From NCBI GenBank assembly GCA_964582525.1, contig CAZOSP010000091.1, positions 1-16,188 of the forward strand: DNA of 16,188 nt. Direction: 5' to 3'. Below, one piece after another: positions 8,517-14,735 of this stretch. The stretch comes from BB31 sp964582525. Its GTDB lineage: Bacteria; Pseudomonadota; Gammaproteobacteria; Beggiatoales; Beggiatoaceae. Each line of letters begins with the position of its first letter. The stretch's first letter is position 1. Under the pieces are notes generated by a model that had not been told where the DNA came from, searched no databases, and saw only the letters and a program-made list of their open reading frames with translations. Made by a program: the position numbers and the translations under genes.

Positions 8517-8597
8517 CGCCCGCACGATACGCCACGCGCCACAAACCGCCTCCCGCAACTATCCATTCATCCTAACCAACCAAACATCCATCGCACC

Positions 8598-9428
8598 ATG
8601 AACAACACCCCAGACATCCTCAAAAAAATCATCCAACGCAAACAGCAAGAAATCCAAGCCGCCCAAGCCACAAAGCCACTGGCTGATCTTCAACAACAAG
8701 CCGCCGATGCCCCTGCCACACGCGGATTTATCACCGCCATGCGCCAACGCACCGGCAACCGACAAACCGCCGTGATTGCCGAAATCAAAAAAGCCTCACC
8801 CAGTCGCGGCATATTGCGCGAACACTTTGATCCCATCGAGATTGCCAAAAGCTACGCCGCCCACCAAGCCACCTGCTTATCGGTACTCACCGACCGCGAT
8901 TTTTTCCAGGGCGCAGCCGAATACCTGACACAAGCACGCGCCGCCTGCCAACTGCCGGTGCTATGCAAAGATTTTATGATTAATGAATATCAGATATATG
9001 CCGCACGTAGCTGGGGAGCGGATTGCATTTTACTCATCGCCGCCTGTTTAGAGGACGCGCAAATGCGCGAATTGCAACATTTAGCCCGCGAACTAGGCAT
9101 GGACGTATTAGTCGAAGTGCATGACGAAGCAGAACTACAGCGCGCATTAGCATTAGATGTCCCCATGCTCGGCATCAACAACCGCAATCTGCACACCTTT
9201 GAAACCCAGCTAGACACCACCTTGCGCCTCCGCGAACAAGTCCCAGCAGACTGCTTACTGGTGACAGAAAGCGGCATTCACACACGCGAGGATGTAGCAA
9301 CAATGCGTGCGCATCAAGTCAATGCGTTTTTGGTAGGAGAAGCCTTTATGCGGCAAGCCGATCCGGGTGCCGCTTTAGAAGCTTTGTTTATGGATAATGG
9401 AATCGCTAATCTCCAGATTAGCGGATGA
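8598..9428 (+). CDS. trpC: Indole-3-glycerol phosphate synthase
   Basis: Catalyses ring closure of carboxyphenylaminodeoxyribulose phosphate to indole-3-glycerol phosphate in tryptophan synthesis. It is a 276-residue TIM barrel. Catalytic residues are all present by comparison with the family: E62 and K64 in AEIKKASPSRG, K124 in LCKDFMI, E173 in LVEVHDE, N194/N195 in GINNRNL, and E224-S225 in VTESGI, followed by the phosphate-binding segment AFLVGEAFM. The usual partners trpG and trpD are not upstream; a glycosyltransferase is, so this is a dispersed trp gene. The 20 bases before the ATG are almost purine-free apart from A and hold no recognisable Shine-Dalgarno sequence. A strong hairpin overlaps the last codons. 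Confidence 0.97.
   Translation: MNNTPDILKKIIQRKQQEIQAAQATKPLADLQQQAADAPATRGFITAMRQRTGNRQTAVIAEIKKASPSRGILREHFDPIEIAKSYAAHQATCLSVLTDRDFFQGAAEYLTQARAACQLPVLCKDFMINEYQIYAARSWGADCILLIAACLEDAQMRELQHLARELGMDVLVEVHDEAELQRALALDVPMLGINNRNLHTFETQLDTTLRLREQVPADCLLVTESGIHTREDVATMRAHQVNAFLVGEAFMRQADPGAALEALFMDNGIANLQISG
9404..9423 (+). terminator. Hairpin overlapping the 3' end of trpC
   Basis: CGCTAATC (9404-9411) and GATTAGCG (9416-9423) form a perfect 8-base stem with the loop TCCA. The stem lies inside the last codons of trpC and ends two bases before the stop codon. No T-run follows, so it is more likely an mRNA 3'-end stabiliser or part of a factor-dependent end than a classical intrinsic terminator. 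Confidence 0.4.
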
Positions 9429-9550
9429 GCCGTTTTCGGCGGCGGTGCTAAGTCTTACGATTAGCATTCCCAAAAGAGCCACAAAAAAACTTCTGCATGG
9501 CTCGCCATGAAAATCAGCTAAAATAGAGGTAGCATTAGCTTGTATCGAGA

Positions 9551-9627
9551 CAAGCATCCACACCCCCTATTAAAAACCTTGCAGCTTTTAAAACCTGCAA
9601 AATTTAGCAGGGTATCTGAACGCTGAT
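9551..9627 (+). repeat. Dispersed palindromic repeat upstream of the flotillin gene
   Basis: The left outer arm CAAGCATCCACACCCC (9551-9566) matches the arm at 13443-13458 at 14 of 16 positions. Two facing units follow: AAACCTTGCAGCTTTT (9574-9589) and AAAACCTGCAAAATTT (9590-9605), with exactly complementary cores TTGCA and TGCAA but decayed ends. A right-hand tail, GGGTATCTGAACGCT (9610-9624), resembles GGGATGTGAACGCT at 13491-13504. It sits about 70 bases before the flotillin start, in its presumed leader or promoter region. Confidence 0.6.
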
Positions 9628-9683
9628 GTCTCGGAAAGAAATCGAGTCACTGGTTAGTTCATTAATTATTCTATTCAGCAGGT

Positions 9684-9690
9684 AAGGAGA
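9684..9690 (+). promoter_or_regulatory. Strong Shine-Dalgarno of the flotillin gene
   Basis: AAGGAGA lies six bases before the ATG at 9697 and fixes this start. It is one of the best ribosome-binding sites in the window, in contrast to the poor ones of trpC and the glycosyltransferase gene, suggesting the flotillin is well translated. Confidence 0.85.
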
Positions 9691-9696
9691 AACAAG

Positions 9697-11865
9697 ATGT
9701 CTTTTTCAGGTGAGTTCCTATTCAGTTCTATTTTCATTATCGGTATTATCGGCGTTGGCATTGTCATGCTGGTACTACGTTTTTTCCAAAAAGTTGAACA
9801 AGGTAAAGCCTTGATTGTCAACACCATGAAAGCCGAGCCAGTTGTCACCTTTACTGGACGTATCGTGTTACCGGTTGTACACAAATCCGAAGTCATGGAT
9901 ATTTCATTAAAGACTATCGAAATTGATCGGCGCGGTCGAGAAGGTTTAATTTGTAAAGACAATATCCGGGCTGACATTAAAGTTGCTTTCTTTGTGCGCG
10001 TGAATAAAACCACCGAAGATGTCTTAAAAGTTGCGCAAGCGATTGGTTGTGAACGCGCATCAGACAAAGCCACTTTGGAAGAACTCTTTAATGCTAAGTT
10101 TTCTGAGGCTCTGAAAACCGTTGGCAAACAACTAGATTTTGAAGACCTGTATAAAGAACGGGATTCTTTCCGTGACAGCATTATTAAGGTCATAGGCAAG
10201 GACTTAAACGGCTATGTTTTAGAAGACGCGGCGATTGACTTTCTCGAACAAACGCCGGTCAACTCCCTAGACCCAGACAATATTCTCGATGCGCAAGGGA
10301 TTCGCAAAATCACCGAACTCACGGCAATTCAGCACGTTCAAACCAACGAGTTTGAAAATCAAGAACGGATGAATATCACGCGACAAAATGTCACTGCTAA
10401 AGAAGCTATTTTAGAACTAGAACGCCGTGAAGCCGATGCGGAAGCCAAACAAAAACGCGAAATTGCCAATGTTAAAGATCGAGAACAAGCAGAAATTGAC
10501 ATTGTGGGTTCTCAAGAAAAAGAAAAAGCCGCACAAGCCCGTATTCAAAGCCAAGAACAAATTGATATTCGAGAAAAGAATAAGCAGCGCGAAGTGGAAG
10601 TGGCAGAACAAAATCGCTTGCGGGTGGTGGGGATTGAATCTGAGCGCGTACAATTAGCCCGCGAGCAAGAAGTGGTGACCCGCGAGCGCGAAATTGAATT
10701 ACAACGGATTGCTAAAGAGAAAGCGATTGAAGAAGAACGCCGCGACATTGCCAATGTTGTGCGCGAGCGCGTTGCAGTAGAAAAAACAGTAGCAGAAGAG
10801 GAAGAAAAAACCAAAGAATTGCGTGCCGTGATGGAAGCAGAACGCAATAAAAAAGTATTAATTCTGGGGGCGGAAGCCGAAGCAGAAGAAATTTTAGTAA
10901 AAGATATTAAAGCCGCTGAAGCTTCACAACAAGCCAGTGAGTTTAGAATCAAAGAGCAGCTGGCACAATCCGAAGCCGAGCGCGAAATGTCAGACAAACA
11001 AGCGCAGGCAAAAATTCGTTTGGCAGAAGGTATTCAAGCCGAAGCCGCTGCCGAAGGTTTGGCAAAAGTACGCATCCGCGAAGCCAACGCGCTGGTGATT
11101 GAAAAAGAAGGTGCGGCGGAAGCTAAAGCAAATCTGGATCGGATGCAGGCGGAAGCGTCGGGACACGAACAGCAGGGCTTGGCGGAAGTGAAGGTCAAGG
11201 AAGCCAATGCTGAGGCGATTAGAAAACAAGGTGAAGCCGAAGCCGATGCACTGCTTAAGCGTTTACAAGCCGAAGCCTCTGGTCAAGAAGCGGAGGCAGC
11301 GGCGATTGAAAAACGCGGCATTGCTGAAGCCCATGCCTTGCAGGAAAAACTGCTGGCTGAAGCGCATGGTTTAGCCGAGAAATTCAAAGCCTTAGACGCG
11401 CTGAGCGAGAATGGACGGGCGCATGAAGAATTCCGGGTGCGTTTGGAGCAAGAGCGGGTTATCGCCAAAGAGCAGTTTGCCACGCAAAAAGTCATGGCGG
11501 AGAAACAAGCCGAATTGCTGGGCGAAGCCTTCAAACATGCGAAAATTGATATTGTCGGCGGCGATCAGATTTTCTTTGACCGCATTATCAATGCTACGAG
11601 CATGGCAAAATCGGTGGATGGTTTTGTGCGCAACAGTGACACCAGCCGAACCGCGCTGAAAGATTATTTAGAAGGTGATGCGAGTTTTGCGCAAGATATT
11701 AAAGAGATTTTATCTAGTCCAGCAGTGTCTTCGCAGGATTTGTCTAATCTCAGTTTGTCGGCATTTTTGGCGAAATTAATGATTAACGCCACGCCTGAGC
11801 AGCAGAAAAAATTGCAGCCGTTAATGGCTTGGGTGGAAAAACAAGGCATTGGGCAGGCGCAATAG
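9697..11865 (+). CDS. Flotillin-family (YqiK-type) membrane scaffold protein
   Basis: Membrane-microdomain scaffold of the SPFH/flotillin group, inferred to organise membrane proteins or lipid order. The 722 residues contain one N-terminal transmembrane segment (about 8-28, FLFSSIFIIGIIGVGIVMLV), an SPFH/band-7 domain (about 30-200), a very long Glu/Ala/Lys/Arg-rich coiled coil (about 215-610) and a globular C-terminal region (about 611-722). The coiled coil has two 40-residue repeats, starting LAKVRIREAN (455) and LAEVKVKEAN (495), and a shortened third copy (534-559). The length and coiled coil exceed those of E. coli YqiK (about 550 residues), so it is a larger member. The usual NfeD/YqiJ partner is not directly beside it, but a YqiJ-like gene is encoded 760 bases downstream on the other strand. 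Confidence 0.9.
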   Translation: MSFSGEFLFSSIFIIGIIGVGIVMLVLRFFQKVEQGKALIVNTMKAEPVVTFTGRIVLPVVHKSEVMDISLKTIEIDRRGREGLICKDNIRADIKVAFFVRVNKTTEDVLKVAQAIGCERASDKATLEELFNAKFSEALKTVGKQLDFEDLYKERDSFRDSIIKVIGKDLNGYVLEDAAIDFLEQTPVNSLDPDNILDAQGIRKITELTAIQHVQTNEFENQERMNITRQNVTAKEAILELERREADAEAKQKREIANVKDREQAEIDIVGSQEKEKAAQARIQSQEQIDIREKNKQREVEVAEQNRLRVVGIESERVQLAREQEVVTREREIELQRIAKEKAIEEERRDIANVVRERVAVEKTVAEEEEKTKELRAVMEAERNKKVLILGAEAEAEEILVKDIKAAEASQQASEFRIKEQLAQSEAEREMSDKQAQAKIRLAEGIQAEAAAEGLAKVRIREANALVIEKEGAAEAKANLDRMQAEASGHEQQGLAEVKVKEANAEAIRKQGEAEADALLKRLQAEASGQEAEAAAIEKRGIAEAHALQEKLLAEAHGLAEKFKALDALSENGRAHEEFRVRLEQERVIAKEQFATQKVMAEKQAELLGEAFKHAKIDIVGGDQIFFDRIINATSMAKSVDGFVRNSDTSRTALKDYLEGDASFAQDIKEILSSPAVSSQDLSNLSLSAFLAKLMINATPEQQKKLQPLMAWVEKQGIGQAQ

Positions 11866-11879
11866 CCGATCTCCCGCCG

Positions 11880-11901
11880 GCGCGGTTGTCAGCGACCGCG
11901 C
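11880..11901 (+). terminator. GC-rich hairpin after the flotillin gene
   Basis: GCGCGGTTG (11880-11888) and CGACCGCGC (11893-11901) pair over nine positions with one G-T wobble around the loop TCAG. It begins 15 bases after the flotillin stop and precedes the sspB promoter candidate. There is no T-run, so an intrinsic terminator is not proven; a pause or a factor-dependent site is equally possible. Confidence 0.45.
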
Positions 11902-11961
11902 TGTCCTTGAACAAGCCTTGAAAAATTCCGCTTGGCGTCAAGATCATGGCTGAGAGCTATT

Positions 11962-11970
11962 TGCTATACT
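11962..11970 (+). promoter_or_regulatory. Extended -10 promoter candidate for sspB
   Basis: TGCTATACT contains the extended -10 dinucleotide TG and a near-consensus TATACT hexamer, 53 bases upstream of the sspB start. No clear -35 lies at the usual 16-18 base distance, which extended -10 promoters tolerate. It follows the GC-rich hairpin after the flotillin gene, supporting independent transcription of sspB. Confidence 0.4.
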
Positions 11971-12023
11971 GTTTTTCTCGCATATCATAATGCTAATATT
12001 AATGTTTCTAATCGAGTAATCCT

Positions 12024-12467
12024 ATGAATCAAAATACTCCCATGATGACATCCACGAAGCCCTATCTTGTTCGCGCCTTTTATGAGTGGATCGTGGATAA
12101 CGACGTAACGCCTTATTTGCTGGTTAATGCCGATATGACGGGCGTTGAAGTGCCTAGACAATATGTCAATGATGGGCAAATTGTGCTGAATTTGTCGCCC
12201 ACCGCGGTTTATGGCTTGCACATGGATAATGAATGGATCAGCTTCAATGCACGTTTTTCCGGACGCGCTATGGACGTGTTTGTGCCTTATGCAGCGGTGC
12301 TGGCGGTTTACGCACGGGAAAATGGGCAGGGCATGGCGTTCCAAGCTGAGCCGCATGTTGCGCAACCCGATGACGATGACGCAGCGGCAGCACAAGCTCC
12401 GCATGAAGGGCGGCAGGAGCGTCCACCGCGTGCCAAAGGCAGACCTTCTTTGAAAGTGGTTAAGTAG
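12024..12467 (+). CDS. sspB: ClpXP protease specificity-enhancing factor SspB
   Basis: Cytoplasmic adaptor that binds ssrA-tagged (trans-translation) and some other substrates and delivers them to the ClpXP protease. The 147 residues comprise the substrate-binding fold (about 11-108; KPYLVRAFYEWIVDNDVTPY, DGQIVLNLSPTAV, FNARFSG, VPYAAVLAVYARENGQGM), an acidic then Ala/Pro-rich linker with DDDD at 116-119, and the C-terminal ClpX-binding tail GRPSLKVVK (139-147), very close to the E. coli tail. The start at 12024 is favoured, but the ATG pair at 12042/12045 is possible; no strong Shine-Dalgarno decides. The usual neighbour sspA is absent. Confidence 0.96.
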   Translation: MNQNTPMMTSTKPYLVRAFYEWIVDNDVTPYLLVNADMTGVEVPRQYVNDGQIVLNLSPTAVYGLHMDNEWISFNARFSGRAMDVFVPYAAVLAVYARENGQGMAFQAEPHVAQPDDDDAAAAQAPHEGRQERPPRAKGRPSLKVVK

Positions 12468-12566
12468 CTGTAAAAAAAGCGATTATACTGCTCCCCGTCT
12501 GAAACTGCTGGCAGGGATGTTGATTAACTGAGGTTACGCAAAGAACTTCTTTTTCGTCTCTCAAAT

Positions 12567-12602
12567 CGACCCGACAGATTTTTGAAATCTATCAGGTTTT
12601 TT
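12567..12602. terminator. Palindromic repeat between convergent genes, probable terminator of sspB
   Basis: Two facing repeat units, CGACCCGACAGATTT (12567-12581) and AAATCTATCAGGTTT (12585-12599), form an imperfect stem with a 3-base loop, followed by a run of six T residues (12597-12602). The innermost pairing AGATTT/AAATCT is perfect. It lies 100 bases after sspB and 24 bases before the stop of the convergent YqiJ-like gene. The core mismatches are transitions that would be G-U pairs in a minus-strand transcript, so it could act in both directions. Confidence 0.6.
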
Positions 12603-12625
12603 GTGGCGGGCAACAATAGCAAGGC

Positions 12626-13237
12626 TCATAACTCATCTAAATCAGTCACCGTGTAACTGTGTGTGTCTTTATCGTAATCAATAATGAGGGCGCGCATGTT
12701 GCGTTTTAGGAGATTGGGCGTGGCGGCACGCACATTGAGAATTAAGCCCGCGCCGCCGTCTTCATAGTTGGCTTGTCCAAAATTCTCATCCACTGTGGCG
12801 GTGCTGATAATGCAGGTTTTGCCGACTAAATGCGCGGCACTGCGAGTCTGTTCAGCAAAAAATTTGCGCCAAGGCTTGACGATCCAAACAGTGATCTGTG
12901 CGGCAATCACTAAGGCAAGCAGCAGTATCACTACACCGACTACAATCTGCAAAAACCCCGCGGGTAAAATTAAGGCTAGAAAATAAGTGGCTGGCACACA
13001 CAGCAGCCATAAAATGAAAGTCAAAATGCTCAGGGTGATAGTGGAAGGTACGCCAGGAACGCCCGCTACATATAAGAAACTCCCTTCGTCGCTAAAATCA
13101 AAATCAATAAAGTCAATGTCCAGCGCACCGAGAATAGTCAGCAACCAATAAATCAATGCTACGCCGAGCAAAATCGTTGGCAGGACAGCGGGAAAAATCA
13201 ACAGCGTATGAAAAAAGCTTAAACTTTGTATATCCAT
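12626..13237 (-). CDS. YqiJ/DUF1449-family membrane protein with OB-fold
   Basis: Integral membrane partner protein of the YqiJ/NfeD type, which works with flotillins in membrane microdomains; its biochemical role is not established. From the ATG at 13237 it has 203 residues (E. coli YqiJ 209): hydrophobic segments at about 8-36, 67-92 and 95-120, then a cytosolic OB-fold region (about 137-200) beginning LVGKTCIISTATVDENFGQA. ALIYWLLTILGALDIDFIDFD (28-48) is the characteristic first-segment signature. An in-frame ATG at 13312 would add 25 polar residues before the first membrane segment; the internal start was chosen because it places that segment at the N-terminus as in the family. The gene converges on sspB rather than lying beside the flotillin gene. 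Confidence 0.82.
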   Translation of the reverse strand: MDIQSLSFFHTLLIFPAVLPTILLGVALIYWLLTILGALDIDFIDFDFSDEGSFLYVAGVPGVPSTITLSILTFILWLLCVPATYFLALILPAGFLQIVVGVVILLLALVIAAQITVWIVKPWRKFFAEQTRSAAHLVGKTCIISTATVDENFGQANYEDGGAGLILNVRAATPNLLKRNMRALIIDYDKDTHSYTVTDLDEL

Positions 13238-13565
13238 GAGGTTTGCAAATCCCTTATTGCAAGGTGCCATTTGGTTTTCATAGCATAGCACGGCTTTATT
13301 ATGCGATGGCAACTCTGTGCAGGCTAATCAGCAGCTTTTCTCTACCCATGAGATTGATTGGTGGTTTCTGGGTTACAGTGATGTGCATCCAGTGTCACTT
13401 TTCCCTTTTCCAACCTGGAATCTTTGAGCCGTTTACGCACCACAAGCATTCACATCCCTCTCGATAAAAACCTGACAGGTCTTTACTGGGGGGATGTGAA
13501 CGCTTGCACAGCGACTATATCAATACTCGTGCGCGATCGCTTGTTTGGCATGGGCTATTGAGAAG
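13238..13565. other. Intergenic region between sdhB and the YqiJ-like gene
   Basis: 328 bases without a supported gene; both flanking genes are on the minus strand. It must hold the end of sdhB transcription and the promoter of the YqiJ-like gene. The only clear structure is the inverted-repeat element at 13443-13506. Short open frames here have no family features and no Shine-Dalgarno sequence, and were not called. Confidence 0.6.
13443..13506. repeat. 64-base miniature inverted-repeat element
   Basis: Terminal arms CAAGCATTCACATCCC (13443-13458) and GGGATGTGAACGCTTG (13491-13506) are inverted repeats matching at 15 of 16 positions. The interior carries one unit of the dispersed family, AAACCTGACAGGTCT (13468-13482). 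It is the most complete outer-arm pair in the window. It begins about 60 bases downstream of the sdhB stop in the direction of sdhB transcription, so the stem may also end or stabilise the sdhB mRNA. No coding capacity and no clear target-site duplication are visible. Confidence 0.75.
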
Positions 13566-14342
13566 TTACTGCCGTTCTACCATCAATTGCTTGATTTCCG
13601 CAATCGCTCTAGCCGGATTTAAGCCTTTCGGGCAGGTGTTGGTGCAGTTCATAATGGTATGGCAGCGGTACAAACGAAACGGGTCTTCAAGATGATCCAA
13701 ACGCTCGCCTGTGGCTTCGTCGCGGCTGTCTTTAATCCAACGATGTGCTTGCAATAAAACCGCAGGACCCAAGTAACGGTCGCTATTCCACCAATAACTA
13801 GGACAACTGGTGGAACAACAAGCGCACAAAATACATTCATACAAACCATCTAATTCCGCACGTTCTTCCTTAGACTGTAAACGCTCGCCATCTGGCGGTG
13901 CGGGGGTTTGGGTTTTCATCCAAGGTTCAACGGAGGCTAACTGTCCATAAAAATGCGTTAAATCAGCCACCAAGTCTTTTACCACTGCCATGTGTGGTAG
14001 CGGAAAAATTTTAATATCGCCATCGTAATCAGCTATCGCTTTAGTGCAAGCTAAGGTATTGCGTCCGTTGATATTCATCGCGCAAGAACCGCAAATTCCC
14101 TCACGACAAGAACGCCGGAAAGTAATGCTCGGGTCAATTTCGTTTTTGATTTTCAACAGCGCGTCCAGCACCATGGGTCCGCACTGCTCAAGGTCGATTT
14201 CGTAAGTATCGGTACGCGGATTGTCGTCGGTATCGGGGTCCCAGCGATAAATGCTAAATTTACGCACATTTTTACCATTGACTCGATTGACAACTTTGCC
14301 TTTTTTAACAACGGAATTAGCGGGTAATCTTAATTCAGCCAT
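13566..14342 (-). CDS. sdhB: Succinate dehydrogenase iron-sulfur subunit
   Basis: Iron-sulfur subunit of respiratory complex II, passing electrons from the SdhA flavin to quinone at the inner membrane. Counted from the ATG at 14342 it has 258 residues. The [2Fe-2S] ligands are C79, C84, C87 and C99 (SCREGICGSC ... C). The [4Fe-4S] and [3Fe-4S] ligands are in ECILCACCSTSCPSYWW (C170, C173, C176, C180) and CHTIMNCTNTCPKG (C227, C233, C237). The start is decided by AAGGAG six bases upstream; an upstream in-frame ATG at 14375 lacks such a site. The MAELRLPANSVVKKGK start and the insert around 32-44 resemble alphaproteobacterial/mitochondrial-type SdhB rather than the shorter E. coli protein. sdhC, sdhD and sdhA are not adjacent. 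Confidence 0.96.
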   Translation of the reverse strand: MAELRLPANSVVKKGKVVNRVNGKNVRKFSIYRWDPDTDDNPRTDTYEIDLEQCGPMVLDALLKIKNEIDPSITFRRSCREGICGSCAMNINGRNTLACTKAIADYDGDIKIFPLPHMAVVKDLVADLTHFYGQLASVEPWMKTQTPAPPDGERLQSKEERAELDGLYECILCACCSTSCPSYWWNSDRYLGPAVLLQAHRWIKDSRDEATGERLDHLEDPFRLYRCHTIMNCTNTCPKGLNPARAIAEIKQLMVERQ

Positions 14343-14735
14343 TCCTGACTCCTTAGCGATAAAGTAAAATTTCATCCGCGCAAAACTAATGTGAATACAA
14401 TGACATTCAAGTCAATTTTGCACCGATAGGGGGCAGTGCATTTTAGCTAATGTTTTAAGTATCTTCTACAATAGACTGCTCGCGCCTGAAACCTGAAGCT
14501 CGGGATTTTGATGAAATGCTTAAACCCCAAGTATTTGCAGCAAACTTGATAAAGCGAAAAATGCAGTTGTCTTTCGGCTGTGAGTATAGGTGCTGTCATT
14601 TTCAAGGAAAATCAGCGACAAATGCAATCGAGAATTTTTCGGGCATGACTGTCTGGGTTGTTCGCTTTAGGGTATCATCGCGGGCTATTTTAACGGGATT
14701 TTACTGCGGGTAGCTATTGCTGAGATAATTATTTT
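14343..14735. other. Divergent promoter region between sdhB and the TAXI gene
   Basis: 393 bases holding the outward promoters of two divergent genes; no gene is supported. A hairpin with a bulge lies at 14592-14616 (GCTG, bulge TC, ATTTTC, loop AAG, GAAAAT, CAGC). A TACAAT hexamer at 14467-14472 could be a plus-strand -10 box. On the minus strand a TTGACT (complement of 14408-14413) could be a -35 for sdhB but lacks a good -10. A 65-codon open frame at 14516-14713 has no recognisable features. Confidence 0.5.
14349..14354 (-). promoter_or_regulatory. Shine-Dalgarno deciding the sdhB start
   Basis: On the minus strand AAGGAG sits six bases before the ATG at 14342, making this the start rather than the in-frame ATG eleven codons upstream. 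Confidence 0.85.

Noticed and set aside
10417..10997. Long open frames on the strand opposite the flotillin coiled coil
   Set aside because: They arise from the biased Glu/Ala/Lys/Arg codons of the real gene; their products are Ser/Arg/Phe-rich and match nothing.
13238..13312. N-terminal extension of the YqiJ-like protein to the ATG at 13312
   Set aside because: Adds a polar, Cys/Asn/Lys-rich stretch before the first membrane segment that YqiJ proteins do not have; the ATG at 13237 gives the expected length.
13443..13506. A CRISPR repeat or a recombination attachment site
   Set aside because: The repeats are dispersed, not regularly spaced, have no spacers, and there is no integrase or cas gene.
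14516..14713. 65-codon open frame in the sdhB-TAXI intergenic region
   Set aside because: No Shine-Dalgarno sequence, no domain or localisation signal, Cys/Arg/Phe-rich random-like composition, and it fills a region that must contain two promoters.
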